NCBI RefSeq assembly: GCF_003024385.1
Contig: NZ_PVZN01000010.1
Span: 1-64,000, forward strand
Direction: 5' to 3'
Source: Pseudomonas sp. BBP2017
Lineage (GTDB): Bacteria > Pseudomonadota > Gammaproteobacteria > Pseudomonadales > Pseudomonadaceae
DNA: 64,000 bases
The notes beneath the pieces are model-generated. The model had not been told where the DNA came from and did not search any database. It saw only the letters and a list, made by a program, of their open reading frames with translations. Positions within the stretch are counted from its first letter, which is position 1. Each line of letters begins with the position of its first letter. The position numbers and the translations under genes were made by a program. Of this stretch, positions 1 through 10,879 are shown one piece after another.

Positions 1-74
1 AACTCAGCAGTGAAACGATGCATCGCCGATGGTAGTGTGGGGTTTCCCCATGTGAGAGTAGGTCATCGTCAAGA
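1..74 (+). rRNA. rrf: 5S ribosomal RNA, 3' part
   Basis: The first bases match the conserved 3' half of gammaproteobacterial 5S rRNA, including GTGAAACGATGCATCGCCGA and the closing GTAGGTCATCGTCAAG. The 5' part lies before the window, so an rRNA operon ends here. The exact 3' end is uncertain by a few bases. A strong hairpin terminator follows. Confidence 0.93.
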
Positions 75-84
75 TTAAATTCCG

Positions 85-117
85 AAACCCCTATCTGCAT
101 ATGCAGGTAGGGGTTTT
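85..117 (+). terminator. Terminator of the rRNA operon
   Basis: AAACCCCTA pairs with TAGGGGTTT around an inner CTGCAT/ATGCAG stem, and a T-rich run follows. It sits about 10 bases after the 5S rRNA, as expected for an rrn operon terminator. Confidence 0.85.
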
Positions 118-248
118 GTCTTTTCCGTGCGGTGGAGGCAGGCTGCTTCGCGATGCGATGTGGCGGAGAGGCCTACAGCTGACTTGACCCGCGATCCAGG
201 CGCTGTGTATCGGTTAGAATGGCGCCCTCGTTGACTCAGAAGTTCACT

Positions 249-908
249 ATGTCCGACCCTGTCGATTCCCATCCGCTTGCCGACTTACCCCTGGATCAAC
301 TGGTGGCATGTCACGAATGTGACCTGCTGATGCGCAAGCCTGTGCTCAAGCTGGATGAAAAAGCGCATTGCCCACGCTGCGGCTATGAGCTTTATGCGCA
401 CCGCCACAATGTCGTCCAGCGCAGCCTGGCGCTGGTGCTCGCAGCTTTGCTGCTCTACATACCGGCCAACTTTCTTCCCATCATGCAACTCCATCTGTTG
501 GGCCAGAGCTCCAACGACACGGTCTGGAGTGGCGTGGTCGGGCTGTACAACACCGGGATGGCTGAAGTGGCAGTGGTGGTGTTCCTCTGCAGCATGGCCA
601 TCCCCTTGCTCAAGCTGCTGTGCCAGCTGGCAGTGTTGCTGAGTATTCGCCTGAACATCGGGCGCAGTTACGGTCTGTTGCTTTACCGGATTTACCACCA
701 TCTGCGCGACTGGGGCATGCTCGAGGTGTATTTCATGGGCGTGCTGGTGGCGATGGTCAAGTTGGTCGAGTTGGCGGAGTTGAGTCTCGGTCTCGGGCTG
801 GCCTGTTTTATCGGTTTGCTACTGGTACAAGTGTGGTTGGAAGTGGTGATGTCACCGCACCAGATCTGGAGTGCTTTATCGGGGGAAGACCTGCATGCGT
901 GCGATTGA
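249..908 (+). CDS. pqiA: PqiA/LetA-like membrane protein, first half
   Basis: 219-residue inner-membrane protein of the paraquat-inducible protein A family, the partner of MCE-domain lipid-transport proteins. Two zinc-ribbon-like CxxC pairs (C21/C24 and C41/C44) come before about four hydrophobic segments, the first near residues 58-78 with the family motif YIPANFLPIM. It is half the length of E. coli PqiA or LetA (about 420 residues), which carry two such modules; the next gene supplies the other module. The start ATG overlaps no other gene; an upstream in-frame start at 219 is possible but would add only 10 unconserved residues. It is the first gene of a three-gene overlapping operon. Confidence 0.9.
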   Translation: MSDPVDSHPLADLPLDQLVACHECDLLMRKPVLKLDEKAHCPRCGYELYAHRHNVVQRSLALVLAALLLYIPANFLPIMQLHLLGQSSNDTVWSGVVGLYNTGMAEVAVVVFLCSMAIPLLKLLCQLAVLLSIRLNIGRSYGLLLYRIYHHLRDWGMLEVYFMGVLVAMVKLVELAELSLGLGLACFIGLLLVQVWLEVVMSPHQIWSALSGEDLHACD

Positions 909-1518
909 TGCTGGAATTCTGATTTGTGGCGAGTGCCACGAACTGAATCGCCAGGAGCCTGAGTGTGACTCGCAAACCTGCAGTCGTTGCGGCGCGATTG
1001 TGCATGCACGGCGGCCGAACAGTCTGATACGAACCTGGGCTTTGCTACTCACCTCGGCAATTCTATACATCCCGGCCAACGTGCTGCCGATCATGACGGT
1101 CAGTACGCTGGGGCAGGGTGCGCCAGACACGATCATGTCCGGTGTCATCACCCTGATCAAGTTCGGCATGTTGCCGATTGCTGCCGTGGTGTTCATTGCC
1201 AGTATTCTGGTGCCCACCTTCAAGTTGGTGGGTATCGGGCTGCTGCTCTACTCGGTGCAACGCAGGCAGCCATTGTCCGCGCGGCAACGGATTCTGATGT
1301 ACCGCTTTATTGAATTTATCGGACGCTGGTCGATGCTCGACATCTTCGTGATCGCCATTTTGGTGGCGGTGGTGAACTTCGGCAGGATCGCCAGTATCGA
1401 AGCCAACCTGGGCGCCGTCGCCTTCGCCAGTGTGGTGATTCTGACGATGCTCGCTGCAGTAACTTTCGATCCCCGACTGATTTGGGATAACACGGAGTCG
1501 GATGACGACCATGAGTGA
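895..1518 (+). CDS. pqiA: PqiA/LetA-like membrane protein, second half
   Basis: 207-residue PqiA-family membrane protein. It repeats the layout of its neighbour: Cys pairs at C11/C14 and C29/C32, the motif YIPANVLPIM at the first membrane segment, and three further hydrophobic stretches. The ATG at 895 overlaps the end of the first pqiA by 14 bases and its own end overlaps pqiB by 17, so the three genes are probably translated together. The two half-proteins together would rebuild a full LetA-type permease. Its role in moving lipids between membranes is known from the family, not shown here. Confidence 0.9.
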   Translation: MRAIDAGILICGECHELNRQEPECDSQTCSRCGAIVHARRPNSLIRTWALLLTSAILYIPANVLPIMTVSTLGQGAPDTIMSGVITLIKFGMLPIAAVVFIASILVPTFKLVGIGLLLYSVQRRQPLSARQRILMYRFIEFIGRWSMLDIFVIAILVAVVNFGRIASIEANLGAVAFASVVILTMLAAVTFDPRLIWDNTESDDDHE

Positions 1519-3811
1519 TTTGCCTACGGCTAAAACCCGCCCAGCTTCGAACTGGTCGGCTATATGGATATTACCTCTGATCGCTCTGGTCATTGGCGGC
1601 TGGCTTGGCTGGCAGGCATACCGCGAATCAGGGGTGAACATTCAGGTTCGCTTCGAGAGTGGTGAAGGCATTGTTGCCAATAAAACCGAGGTGGTCTTCA
1701 AGGGCATGTCGGTGGGTAAGGTGAAAGAGCTGGTACTGGATGCCAAAGGCAGCAATACCGGCGTTATCGCCACCATCGAAATGAACAAGGAGGCTGAGCC
1801 GCACCTCAATAGCGGCACACGCTTCTGGCTGGTCAAGCCAAGTGTCACGCTGGCTGGCATCACCGGCCTGGAGACCTTGGTATCGGGTAATTACATTGCC
1901 GTGAGCCCGGGTACGGGGGAGCCAACCAAGCGTTTCAAGGCATTGGACGAAGCGCCGCCGTTGTCTGATAGCGAACCTGGCCTGCACCTGACCCTCAAAG
2001 CAGATCGACTGGGTTCGCTCAATCGCGACAGCCCGGTGTTCTACAAACAGATTCAGGTCGGCAAGGTGAAAAGCTACCGCCTGGCCGAAGACCAGGGCAC
2101 GGTGGAGATCAAAGTCTTCATTGAGCCGGCCTACACCAACCTGGTGCGCAAGCACACGCGCTTCTGGAACGCCAGTGGCATCAGTATCGATGCCGGCCTG
2201 TCCGGGGTGAAAGTGCGCAGTGAGTCGCTGGCCAGTATCGTCGCCGGCGGTATTGCCTTTGCTACACCGGAACACCGCAAGGACAGCCCGGCAACCGACC
2301 CGAGCTTACCGTTCCGCTTGTTTGAAGACTTCGATGCCGCCCAGGCGGGTATCAAGGTCAAGGTCAAGTTGAGCGACTTCGAAGGGCTGCAGGCCGGGCG
2401 TACGCCAGTGATGTATAAAGGCATCCAGGTCGGTTCGCTGAAGACCCTGAAGGTCGATGCTGATCTCACCAGTGCCGTCGCCGAATTGACCCTGGACCCA
2501 TTGGCTGAAGATTACCTGGTGGACGGCACCCAGTTCTGGGTGGTCAAACCGTCCATCTCGCTGGCCGGGATCACCGGCCTGGAGGCGCTGGTCAAGGGTA
2601 ACTACATTGCCATCCGGCCGGGTGATAAAGGTGCCTCTCCACAGCGCGAGTTCGAGGCCCGGGACAAAGCGCCTCCGCTCGACCTGAAAGCACCAGGGCT
2701 GCACCTGGTACTGTTCAGTGACAACCTCGGTTCGCTGGAGGTTGGCAGCCCGGTGCTCTACCGTCAGGTCAAGGTCGGTACCGTGCAGAGCTACCAGTTC
2801 TCCAGGAAGAGCAAGCGCCTGCTGATTGGTGTGCACATCGAGAAGGAGTACGCCAACCTGGTCAACGGCTCGACGCGATTCTGGAATGCCAGCGGCATTA
2901 CCCTTACCGGTGGCTTGTCGGGCGTCCAGATCAAGAGCGAATCGCTGCAGAGCCTTATGGCGGGCGGCATCGCTTTCGATACGCCGACCCCGAATGTGCC
3001 GCTCAAGCGCCGGATTCCGAGTTTCCGCCTGAATGTGGATCAGGAGGCGGCCAATCGCAGTGGCACTACCGTGACCATTCGGGTCGAGCGTGCTGATGGC
3101 CTCAAGGTCGGTACGCCGGTTCGCTTCAAGGGCCTGGATGTTGGCAAGGTCGAGCAGGTCGATCTGACTGATGATCTGCAAGCGGTGCTGCTCAAGGCGC
3201 GTATTACTGAAGTGCCTGAGCGTATTGCTCGTGAAGGTACGCAATTCTGGGTGGTCAAACCGGCTCTGGGTATCGTCAAGACGGCGAACCTGGAAACCTT
3301 GGTGACAGGGCAGTACCTGGAAGTGCAGCCTGCCTCGAAGAACCTGGGACCGCAGCGCAGGTTCAACGCGCTGCCCCAGGCGCCGGATTTCTCTGCGCGT
3401 GAAGCGGGTTTGGCGTTGGTGCTCAGTGCGCCGCGGCGTGGCTCGATCAAGCCGGGCGTGCCGGTCACTTATCGCGAGATTCCGGTGGGTAAAGTAACCG
3501 GTTTCGAGTTAGGGCAGACGGCGGACCGCGTGCTGATTCATATCCTTATCGAGCCGCGCTATGCCGCCCTGGTGCGTGGTGGTAGCCGATTCTGGAACAG
3601 CAGTGGCTTTGGCTTTGACTTCGGCTTGTTCAAAGGCGCTACGGTGCGCACCGAGTCGCTGGAAACCCTGATCGAGGGCGGAATTGCCTTTGCAACGCCG
3701 GATGGCGAGAAGATGGGTAACCCGGCTCGAGCGCAGCAGACCTTTGCCCTGTTCGACAAGGCTGAAGACGAATGGCTGCAGTGGGCACCGAAGATTCAGA
3801 TCGGTAAGTAA
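1502..3811 (+). CDS. pqiB: LetB/PqiB-like MCE protein, six MCE domains
   Basis: 769-residue MCE (MlaD) family protein, anchored by one N-terminal membrane segment (about residues 20-38). MCE proteins form a periplasm-spanning tube that carries lipids between the inner and outer membranes. Six MCE repeats of roughly 120 residues can be counted, each with a [VF]x[YF]KGxxVGKV-like strand followed by a TRFW or TQFW motif. E. coli PqiB has three repeats plus coiled coils and LetB (YebT) has seven, so the layout here is nearer LetB. The ATG at 1511 is an alternative start. Last gene of the pqiA-pqiA-pqiB operon. Confidence 0.92.
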   Translation: MTTMSDLPTAKTRPASNWSAIWILPLIALVIGGWLGWQAYRESGVNIQVRFESGEGIVANKTEVVFKGMSVGKVKELVLDAKGSNTGVIATIEMNKEAEPHLNSGTRFWLVKPSVTLAGITGLETLVSGNYIAVSPGTGEPTKRFKALDEAPPLSDSEPGLHLTLKADRLGSLNRDSPVFYKQIQVGKVKSYRLAEDQGTVEIKVFIEPAYTNLVRKHTRFWNASGISIDAGLSGVKVRSESLASIVAGGIAFATPEHRKDSPATDPSLPFRLFEDFDAAQAGIKVKVKLSDFEGLQAGRTPVMYKGIQVGSLKTLKVDADLTSAVAELTLDPLAEDYLVDGTQFWVVKPSISLAGITGLEALVKGNYIAIRPGDKGASPQREFEARDKAPPLDLKAPGLHLVLFSDNLGSLEVGSPVLYRQVKVGTVQSYQFSRKSKRLLIGVHIEKEYANLVNGSTRFWNASGITLTGGLSGVQIKSESLQSLMAGGIAFDTPTPNVPLKRRIPSFRLNVDQEAANRSGTTVTIRVERADGLKVGTPVRFKGLDVGKVEQVDLTDDLQAVLLKARITEVPERIAREGTQFWVVKPALGIVKTANLETLVTGQYLEVQPASKNLGPQRRFNALPQAPDFSAREAGLALVLSAPRRGSIKPGVPVTYREIPVGKVTGFELGQTADRVLIHILIEPRYAALVRGGSRFWNSSGFGFDFGLFKGATVRTESLETLIEGGIAFATPDGEKMGNPARAQQTFALFDKAEDEWLQWAPKIQIGK

Positions 3812-3819
3812 CAGGATCC

Positions 3820-3886
3820 ATCGCGGGGCAAGCCCGCTCCCACAGGTACACTACAAGTTCCTGTGGGAGCGGGCTTGCCCCGCGAT
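3820..3886 (+). repeat. Paired REP element (BIME-like)
   Basis: ATCGCGGGGCAAGCCCGCTC followed by CCACAGG is repeated in inverted order 20 bases later, giving two head-to-head REP units. The core is the P. putida-type REP sequence, and further copies lie at 15389-15440 and 22676-22765. It sits in the gap between pqiB and rpsT. Confidence 0.88.
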
Positions 3887-3919
3887 GCTTCTAATGACAA
3901 ACGCCAAATCGCAGGCAAT

Positions 3920-3947
3920 AAAAAACCGACCCTGGGGTCGGTTTTTT
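3920..3947 (-). terminator. Terminator of rpsT
   Basis: AAAAAACCGACCC-TG-GGGTCGGTTTTTT is a symmetrical hairpin with A and T runs on either side, 15 bases past the rpsT stop. It could also work for transcription arriving from pqiB. Confidence 0.85.
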
Positions 3948-3961
3948 AACAAGCGTGTCGC

Positions 3962-4240
3962 TTAGGCAGCTGCAGCTTCTTTCAGCGCCTTGATGTGGCC
4001 ATTCAGACGGCCTTTATGGCGAGCAGCCTTGTTCTTGTGGATGATGCCTTTATCGGCCATACGGTCGATAACAGGAACAGCCAGAGTGTAAGCAGCTTGC
4101 GCTTTTTCGGCGTCTTTTGCGTCGATGGCTTTAACTACATTCTTGATGTAGGTACGAACCATGGAACGCAGGCTGGCGTTGTGGCTGCGACGCTTCTCAG
4201 CCTGTTTTGCACGTTTTTTGGCGGAAGGTGAGTTGGCCAC
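3962..4240 (-). CDS. rpsT: 30S ribosomal protein S20
   Basis: 92-residue basic protein beginning [18 protein letters not shown], the standard start of bacterial S20. S20 binds 16S rRNA early in assembly of the small subunit. The length is usual for the family. It is transcribed away from murJ, the same divergent rpsT/murJ arrangement seen across Pseudomonas. A GAGGAGCTCG stretch just before the start serves as ribosome binding site. Confidence 0.98.
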   Translation of the reverse strand: MANSPSAKKRAKQAEKRRSHNASLRSMVRTYIKNVVKAIDAKDAEKAQAAYTLAVPVIDRMADKGIIHKNKAARHKGRLNGHIKALKEAAAA

Positions 4241-4491
4241 CGTCGAGCTCCTCGAAAGACTTGGTAAATAGCAAACAAAATAGGCCGCGAATCATGCCGA
4301 TGAGTTAATCGGTTGTCAAGGGCACTTGCATGGATCCGCTGAGTGGTTGTTCCTTACAAGGGAGTGATTCCCTTCTGCGGTACGACCTGTAAACTCGGGA
4401 GCTTTTGCTCTGCTTGCGTTGCGGCGCGGAGTATCGCACAACTGGGCGCGTTCCGGCACAGCCCTTTATCTTTAGGCGTAAAAAACTTTCA

Positions 4492-6030
4492 ATGAACCTT
4501 CTGAAATCCCTGGCCGCCGTCAGCTCCATCACCATGATTTCCCGGGTGTTGGGCTTTGTGCGTGACACCATTCTGGCGCGGGTGTTCGGTGCCGGCGTGG
4601 CTACCGACGCCTTCTTCATTGCCTTCAAATTGCCCAACCTGCTGCGGCGGATCTTTGCCGAGGGCGCATTTTCCCAGGCATTCGTGCCGATCCTGGCTGA
4701 GTACAAGACCCAGCAGGGCGAAGAGGCGACCCGTACCTTCATTGCCTACGTCAGCGGTTTGTTGACCCTGGTGCTGGCCCTGGTTACCGCGCTCGGCATC
4801 CTCGCGGCCCCCTGGGTGGTGTGGGTTACGGCGCCGGGCTTCGTCGCCGATGGCGAACGGTTTGAACTGACCACCGAGCTTTTGCGGGTGACATTCCCTT
4901 ATATTCTTCTGATCTCTCTTTCGTCGCTGGCCGGTGCCATTCTCAATACCTGGAACCGCTTTTCGGTGCCGGCCTTCGTGCCGACCCTGCTGAATGTGGC
5001 GATGATCGGCTTTACCCTGTTTCTGACCCCGTACTTCGATCCGCCCATCATGGCGCTGGCCTGGGGTGTCCTGGCCGGTGGTCTGGCGCAACTGCTGTAT
5101 CAGCTGCCGCACCTGAAAAAGATCGGCATGCTGGTGCTGCCACGGCTGAATCTGCGTGATTCGGGGGTGTGGCGGGTACTCAAGCAGATGCTGCCAGCGA
5201 TCCTCGGCGTCTCGGTAAGCCAGATTTCGCTGATCATCAACACCATCTTTGCCTCGTTTCTGGTAGCCGGCTCGGTGTCCTGGATGTATTACGCCGACCG
5301 CCTGATGGAGCTGCCCTCCGGGGTGCTCGGCGTAGCGCTGGGTACCATCTTGTTGCCGACCCTGGCCAAGACCTACGCCAACCGTGACCGCCATGAGTAT
5401 TCGCGGATCCTCGACTGGGGCCTGCGCCTGTGTTTCCTGCTGGTGCTGCCGTGTACCCTGGCCATGGCGATCCTCGCCGAGCCATTGACCGTGGCGCTGT
5501 TCCAGTACGGCAAATTCAGCGCACACGACGCCGCCATGACTGAGCGTGCCCTGATCGCCTATACGGTCGGCCTGTTGGCGATCATTCTGGTCAAAGTGCT
5601 GGCCCCTGGCTTCTATGCCCAGCAGAACATCCGTACACCGGTTAAAATCGCGATATTTACTCTGGTCTGTACCCAGCTGTTCAACCTGATGTTCATCACT
5701 CACTTGCAGCACGCAGGGTTGGCCCTGGCGATCAGCCTCGGCGCCTGCCTGAATGCCGGCCTGTTGTACTGGAAATTACGTCAGCAGCAGCTATTCCAGC
5801 CGCAGCCGGGCTGGGGCAAGTTCCTCGCCAGGCTGGTCGTGGCTGTGCTGCTGATGTCGGCGGTGCTACTCGTGGGCATGCATTACATGCCAGCTTGGGA
5901 AGAAGGGCAGATGCTCGAACGTTTCCTGCGTCTGGGCGTATTGATTCTGGCGGGTGTGGTGACTTATTTCGGCAGTCTGTTCGTGTTTGGTTTCCGCCCG
6001 CGTGACTTTGCCCGCAAGGCACTGCATTGA
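4492..6030 (+). CDS. murJ: Lipid II flippase MurJ
   Basis: 512-residue polytopic membrane protein of the MviN/MurJ family, which flips the peptidoglycan precursor lipid II across the inner membrane. It begins [21 protein letters not shown], with the conserved RVLGFVRD motif near residue 20 and about 14 hydrophobic segments. Arg and Asp residues in the first helices match the family. An in-frame start at 4405 would add 29 unconserved residues and is rejected. It heads a run of same-strand essential genes (ribF, ileS, lspA, fkpB, ispH). Confidence 0.97.
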   Translation: MNLLKSLAAVSSITMISRVLGFVRDTILARVFGAGVATDAFFIAFKLPNLLRRIFAEGAFSQAFVPILAEYKTQQGEEATRTFIAYVSGLLTLVLALVTALGILAAPWVVWVTAPGFVADGERFELTTELLRVTFPYILLISLSSLAGAILNTWNRFSVPAFVPTLLNVAMIGFTLFLTPYFDPPIMALAWGVLAGGLAQLLYQLPHLKKIGMLVLPRLNLRDSGVWRVLKQMLPAILGVSVSQISLIINTIFASFLVAGSVSWMYYADRLMELPSGVLGVALGTILLPTLAKTYANRDRHEYSRILDWGLRLCFLLVLPCTLAMAILAEPLTVALFQYGKFSAHDAAMTERALIAYTVGLLAIILVKVLAPGFYAQQNIRTPVKIAIFTLVCTQLFNLMFITHLQHAGLALAISLGACLNAGLLYWKLRQQQLFQPQPGWGKFLARLVVAVLLMSAVLLVGMHYMPAWEEGQMLERFLRLGVLILAGVVTYFGSLFVFGFRPRDFARKALH

Positions 6031-6148
6031 GCGGCGAACACGGCCAGACGTCGGTTTTCTCTTTTCCACGCCTCGGGGTGACGCTGCTGCCTGTCGTCCG
6101 CGCCCGGGTGTGGTTATAATCGACCACTTTATGAGCAAGAAGCGCGTT

Positions 6149-7099
6149 ATGCAGCTGGTTCGAGGCCTTCACAACCTGCGCCCCCAGCACCGGGGCTGTG
6201 TCGCCACTATTGGCAACTTCGACGGTGTTCACCGTGGCCACCAGGCAATCCTGGCGCGTCTGCGTGAGCGAGCGGTAGAGCTGGGGGTACCCAGCTGCGT
6301 GGTGATTTTCGAGCCACAGCCGCGCGAGTATTTCGCTCCGGACACTGCGCCTGCCCGCTTGGCCCGCCTGCGTGACAAGGTCGCGCTGCTGGCTGCTGAA
6401 GGCGTGGACCGGGTGTTGTGCCTGGCGTTCAATCAGCGTCTGAGCAAACTCAGCGCCGCTGAGTTCGTCGATACCATCCTGGTCGACGGCCTGGATGTTA
6501 AGCACCTGGAAGTCGGCGATGATTTTCGCTTTGGTTGCGACCGGGTTGGCGACTTTGAATTTCTCCAGCAAGCCGGTCTGAGTCAGGGCTTCACCGTTGA
6601 AGCGGCGCAGACTGTTGAGCTGGATGGCTTGCGGGTCAGCAGCACGCAAGTACGCCACGCCCTGGCCAAGGCCGATTTTGCTCTCGCCGAACGGCTGCTC
6701 GGGTGCCCGTACCGCATCTGCGGTCGCGTCTTGCATGGGCAGAAGCTGGCACGCCAATTGGGCACACCGACTGCCAACATACAACTCAAGCGTCGTCGCG
6801 TACCGCTGAGCGGGGTTTACCTGGTCAGCGTCGAACTCGATGGCAAGGCTTGGCCCGGCGTCGCCAACATCGGCGTACGGCCAACCGTTTCAGGTGATGG
6901 CAGTGCCCACCTGGAAGTGCATCTCCTTGATTACGCCGGCGATCTCTATGGCCGGCGCCTGACGGTGGAATTCCACCACAAGCTGCGTGAAGAGCAGCGT
7001 TTCGCCTCCCTGGAGGCGCTGAAGTCGGCGATCGATGCGGATATCGCCGCCGCACGTGCCCATTGGCACGCTCAACCGCTAACGAAGAGCCTGAAATGA
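6149..7099 (+). CDS. ribF: Bifunctional riboflavin kinase / FAD synthetase
   Basis: 316-residue enzyme that turns riboflavin into FMN and then FAD. The N-terminal adenylyltransferase half has [11 protein letters not shown] near residue 24; the C-terminal kinase half has the GTPTANIQL motif (about residue 206) and NIGVRPT (about 247). The start [10 protein letters not shown] matches the family better than the in-frame ATG 18 bases upstream. The stop overlaps the ileS ATG in an ATGA arrangement, so ileS is probably translationally coupled. Confidence 0.97.
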   Translation: MQLVRGLHNLRPQHRGCVATIGNFDGVHRGHQAILARLRERAVELGVPSCVVIFEPQPREYFAPDTAPARLARLRDKVALLAAEGVDRVLCLAFNQRLSKLSAAEFVDTILVDGLDVKHLEVGDDFRFGCDRVGDFEFLQQAGLSQGFTVEAAQTVELDGLRVSSTQVRHALAKADFALAERLLGCPYRICGRVLHGQKLARQLGTPTANIQLKRRRVPLSGVYLVSVELDGKAWPGVANIGVRPTVSGDGSAHLEVHLLDYAGDLYGRRLTVEFHHKLREEQRFASLEALKSAIDADIAAARAHWHAQPLTKSLK

Positions 7100-9927
7100 C
7101 CGACTATAAAGCCACGCTAAACCTTCCGGACACCGCCTTCCCGATGAAGGCCGGCCTGCCACAGCGCGAACCGCAGATTCTTCAGCGTTGGGACAGCATT
7201 GGCCTGTACCAGAAGCTGCGCGAAATTGGCAAGGATCGTCCGAAGTTCGTGCTGCACGACGGCCCGCCCTACGCCAACGGCAAGATTCACATCGGTCATG
7301 CACTGAACAAGATTCTCAAGGACATGATTGTCCGCTCCAAGACCCTCTCCGGTTTCGACGCCCCGTACGTCCCGGGTTGGGACTGCCACGGCCTGCCGAT
7401 CGAGCACAAGGTCGAAGTGACCCATGGCAAGCACCTGAGCGCCGACCAGACCCGCGAGCTGTGCCGTGCCTACGCCGCCGAGCAGATCGAAGGGCAGAAG
7501 ACCGAGTTCATCCGCTTGGGTGTGCTGGGTGACTGGAGCAATCCTTACAAGACCATGAACTTTGCCAACGAGGCCGGTGAAATCCGCGCCCTGGCCGAGA
7601 TGGTCAAGCATGGCTTCGTGTTCAAGGGTCTGAAACCTGTGAACTGGTGCTTCGATTGCGGTTCGGCACTGGCCGAAGCGGAAGTCGAGTACGCCGACAA
7701 GAAATCCCAGACTATCGACGTTGCCTTCCCGATCGTCGATGACGCCAAACTGGCCGCCGCGTTCGGCCTGGCCTCGCTGGCCAAACCGGCTTCGATCGTG
7801 ATCTGGACCACCACCCCGTGGACCATTCCGGCCAACCAGGCGCTGAACGTCCACCCGGAGTTCAAGTACGCTCTGGTTGATGTCGGCGACAAGCTGCTGG
7901 TGCTGGCTGAAGAACTGGTCGAGTCGTGCCTCAAACGTTACGCGCTGGAAGGTTCGGTCATCGCCAGCGCGCCAGGGTCAGCGTTGGAACTGATCAACTT
8001 CCGTCACCCGTTCTACGACCGCCTGTCGCCGGTTTATCTGGCCGACTACGTCGAGCTCGGCGCCGGCACCGGTGTGGTTCACTCCTCGCCAGCCTACGGT
8101 GAAGACGACTTCGTCACCTGCAAGCGCTACGGCATGGTCAACGACGACATCCTCACCCCGGTGCAAAGCAACGGTGTCTACGTGCCGTCGCTGGAGTTCT
8201 TTGGCGGTCAGTTCATCTGGAAGGCCAACCCGGCCATCGTCGAAAAACTCGCGGAAGTCGGTGCGCTGCTGCACACCGAAACCATCAGCCACAGCTACAT
8301 GCACTGCTGGCGCCACAAGACCCCTCTGATCTATCGCGCCACCGCGCAGTGGTTCGTCGGCATGGACAAACAGCCTGACAACGGCGACACCCTGCGCAAG
8401 CGTGCGGTCAAAGCCATCGAAGAAACCAAGTTCGTCCCGGCCTGGGGTCAGGCGCGCCTGCATTCGATGATCGCCAACCGCCCGGACTGGTGCATCTCGC
8501 GTCAGCGCAACTGGGGCGTGCCGATTCCGTTCTTCCTCAACAAGCAAACCGGTGAGCTGCACCCGCGTACCGTCGAGCTGATGGAAGAAGTAGCCAAGCG
8601 CGTCGAGAAAGAGGGCATCGAAGCCTGGTTCAAGCTGGACGCCGCCGAGCTGCTCGGCGCAGAGGCCGGCCAGTACGACAAGATCGCTGACACCCTCGAC
8701 GTCTGGTTCGACTCCGGCACCACTCACTGGCATGTACTGCGTGGTTCGCACAGCATCGGCCACGAGACCGGCCCGCGTGCCGACCTGTACCTGGAAGGTT
8801 CCGACCAGCACCGCGGCTGGTTCCACTCCTCGCTGCTGACCGGCTGCGCCATCGACAACCACGCGCCGTACCGCGAGCTGCTGACACACGGTTTCACCGT
8901 TGATGAAAACGGCCGCAAGATGTCCAAGTCGCTGGGTAATACCATCGAGCCGCAGAAGGTCAACGACACCTTGGGTGCCGACATCCTGCGTCTGTGGGTC
9001 TCGGCCACTGACTATTCTGGCGAGATGGCGGTTTCCGAGCAGATTCTGCAGCGCAGCGCCGACGCCTACCGGCGTATTCGCAACACCGCGCGCTTCCTGC
9101 TCTCCAACCTGTCAGGCTTCGACCCCGCCCGCGACCTGCTGCCGGCCGAAGACATGCTGGCGCTGGACCGTTGGGCGGTCGACCGTACCCTGCTGCTGCA
9201 GCGCGAGCTGGAAGAACACTACGGCGAATACCGCTTCTGGAACGTCTATTCGAAGATCCACAACTTCTGCGTGCAGGAGCTGGGTGGCTTCTACCTGGAC
9301 ATCATCAAGGACCGTCAGTACACCACTGGCGCCAACAGTATTGCCCGTCGTTCCTGCCAGACCGCGCTGTACCACATCAGCGAGGCGCTGGTGCGCTGGA
9401 TCGCGCCGATCCTGGCCTTCACCGCCGACGAGCTGTGGCAGTACCTGCCAGGCGAGCGCAACGAGTCGGTCATGCTCAACACCTGGTACCAGGGGCTGAC
9501 CGAACTGCCGGAAGGTTTCGAGCTGGGTCGCGCTTACTGGGACCGCGTGATGGCGGCCAAGACTGCGGTCAACAAGGAACTGGAGAACCAGCGTTCGGCC
9601 AAGGCCATCGGTGGCAACCTGCAAGCCGAAGTCACCCTGTTCGCCGACGACGCCCTGAGCGCCGACCTGAACAAGCTGGGCGACGAGCTGCGTTTCGTGC
9701 TGATCACCTCGGCCGCCAGCGTTGCACCGTTCGTCCAGGCGCCAGCCGATGCGGTCGAGACTGAAGTGCCAGGCCTTAAACTGAAAGTGGTCAAATCCGG
9801 TCATGCCAAGTGCGGCCGTTGCTGGCATTTCCGCGCCGACGTCGGGGCGAACCCGGAGCATCCGGAAATCTGTGCCCGTTGCGCCGACAACATCAGCGGC
9901 AACGGTGAGGTGCGCCACTATGCCTAA
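7096..9927 (+). CDS. ileS: Isoleucyl-tRNA synthetase
   Basis: 943-residue class I aminoacyl-tRNA synthetase that charges tRNA-Ile. The HIGH motif lies in [10 protein letters not shown] near residue 67, the KMSKS loop in [10 protein letters not shown] near residue 608, and a C-terminal four-cysteine zinc site in CGRCWHF and CARC. The editing domain is between them with [10 protein letters not shown]. Length matches the bacterial short-tail form. It overlaps ribF upstream and lspA downstream. Confidence 0.98.
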   Translation: MTDYKATLNLPDTAFPMKAGLPQREPQILQRWDSIGLYQKLREIGKDRPKFVLHDGPPYANGKIHIGHALNKILKDMIVRSKTLSGFDAPYVPGWDCHGLPIEHKVEVTHGKHLSADQTRELCRAYAAEQIEGQKTEFIRLGVLGDWSNPYKTMNFANEAGEIRALAEMVKHGFVFKGLKPVNWCFDCGSALAEAEVEYADKKSQTIDVAFPIVDDAKLAAAFGLASLAKPASIVIWTTTPWTIPANQALNVHPEFKYALVDVGDKLLVLAEELVESCLKRYALEGSVIASAPGSALELINFRHPFYDRLSPVYLADYVELGAGTGVVHSSPAYGEDDFVTCKRYGMVNDDILTPVQSNGVYVPSLEFFGGQFIWKANPAIVEKLAEVGALLHTETISHSYMHCWRHKTPLIYRATAQWFVGMDKQPDNGDTLRKRAVKAIEETKFVPAWGQARLHSMIANRPDWCISRQRNWGVPIPFFLNKQTGELHPRTVELMEEVAKRVEKEGIEAWFKLDAAELLGAEAGQYDKIADTLDVWFDSGTTHWHVLRGSHSIGHETGPRADLYLEGSDQHRGWFHSSLLTGCAIDNHAPYRELLTHGFTVDENGRKMSKSLGNTIEPQKVNDTLGADILRLWVSATDYSGEMAVSEQILQRSADAYRRIRNTARFLLSNLSGFDPARDLLPAEDMLALDRWAVDRTLLLQRELEEHYGEYRFWNVYSKIHNFCVQELGGFYLDIIKDRQYTTGANSIARRSCQTALYHISEALVRWIAPILAFTADELWQYLPGERNESVMLNTWYQGLTELPEGFELGRAYWDRVMAAKTAVNKELENQRSAKAIGGNLQAEVTLFADDALSADLNKLGDELRFVLITSAASVAPFVQAPADAVETEVPGLKLKVVKSGHAKCGRCWHFRADVGANPEHPEICARCADNISGNGEVRHYA

Positions 9928-10435
9928 CCCCGCTGCAGGGCGCTTCGGGCGCCTTGGCTGGCTCTGGCTGAGCCTGCTGGTCCTGGTCCTCGACCAGGCC
10001 AGCAAGTTCTATTTCGAGGGGGCGTTAAACCTGTACCAGCAGATCGTGGTCATTCCTGACTACTTCAGCTGGACCCTGGCCTACAACACCGGGGCCGCCT
10101 TCAGTTTCCTGGCGGACAGCTCCGGCTGGCAGCGCTGGCTGTTCGCCCTGATCGCCCTGGTGGTCAGTGGCGTGCTGGTGGTCTGGCTCAAGCGCCTGGG
10201 GCGTAACGAGACCTGGCTGGCGGTGGCGCTGGCCCTGGTGCTCGGCGGCGCGCTGGGTAACCTGTACGACCGTATCGTGCTGGGCCATGTGGTCGACTTC
10301 ATCCTCGTTCACTGGCAGAACCGCTGGTATTTCCCGGCCTTCAACCTGGCCGACAGTGCCATTACCGTGGGTGCGGTGATGCTGGCGCTGGATATGTTCA
10401 AGAGCAAGAAGTCCGGAGAACCCGTCCATGACTGA
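9920..10435 (+). CDS. lspA: Lipoprotein signal peptidase
   Basis: 171-residue inner-membrane aspartyl protease that removes the signal peptide from prolipoproteins after diacylglyceryl transfer. Four membrane segments are visible. The catalytic aspartates lie in the conserved blocks GNLYDR...VVDF and FNLADSAI. The start at 9920 overlaps the end of ileS by 8 bases, and its end overlaps fkpB by 8, giving the familiar ileS-lspA-fkpB-ispH order. Confidence 0.97.
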   Translation: MPNPAAGRFGRLGWLWLSLLVLVLDQASKFYFEGALNLYQQIVVIPDYFSWTLAYNTGAAFSFLADSSGWQRWLFALIALVVSGVLVVWLKRLGRNETWLAVALALVLGGALGNLYDRIVLGHVVDFILVHWQNRWYFPAFNLADSAITVGAVMLALDMFKSKKSGEPVHD

Positions 10436-10865
10436 GACCCGCATCGGCCAGAACACCGAAGTGAAACTGCACTTCGCGCTGCACCTGGAAAACGGCGATA
10501 CCGTCGACAGTACCTTTGACAAGGCGCCGGCAGTGTTCAAGGTCGGCGACGGCAACCTGCTGCCGGGCTTTGAAGCGGCCATTTTCGGCTTCAAGGCCGG
10601 TGACAAGCGCACCGTTACCGTCGAGCCGGAAAACGCCTTCGGTCAGCCCAATCCGCAGAACGTGCAGATCATTGCTCGCTCGCAGTTCAACGACATGGAG
10701 CTTTCCGAAGGTCTGCTGGTGATCTTCAACGATGCTGCCAATGCCGAGCTGCCGGGTGTGGTCAAGGCTTTCGATGACGCCCAGGTGACCATCGATTTCA
10801 ACCATCCACTGGCCGGCAAAACCCTGAGCTTCGAGGTGCAAATCCTCGAAGTCACAGCGCTTTGA
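10428..10865 (+). CDS. fkpB: FKBP-type peptidyl-prolyl isomerase (SlpA/FkpB)
   Basis: 145-residue FKBP-type cis-trans isomerase with an inserted flap (IF) domain, as in SlpA/FkpB chaperone-isomerases. Visible blocks are [18 protein letters not shown] near the N-terminus and [11 protein letters not shown] near residue 45, followed by the [14 protein letters not shown] insertion start. It is probably cytoplasmic, since no signal peptide is seen. It lies between lspA and ispH, as in most gammaproteobacteria. Confidence 0.93.
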   Translation: MTETRIGQNTEVKLHFALHLENGDTVDSTFDKAPAVFKVGDGNLLPGFEAAIFGFKAGDKRTVTVEPENAFGQPNPQNVQIIARSQFNDMELSEGLLVIFNDAANAELPGVVKAFDDAQVTIDFNHPLAGKTLSFEVQILEVTAL

Positions 10866-10879
10866 GCCCGGAGCCGAGC

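Noticed and set aside
4489..5712. 407-codon opening on the minus strand across murJ
   Set aside because: Antisense shadow of murJ with a Gln/His/Arg-rich unnatural composition.
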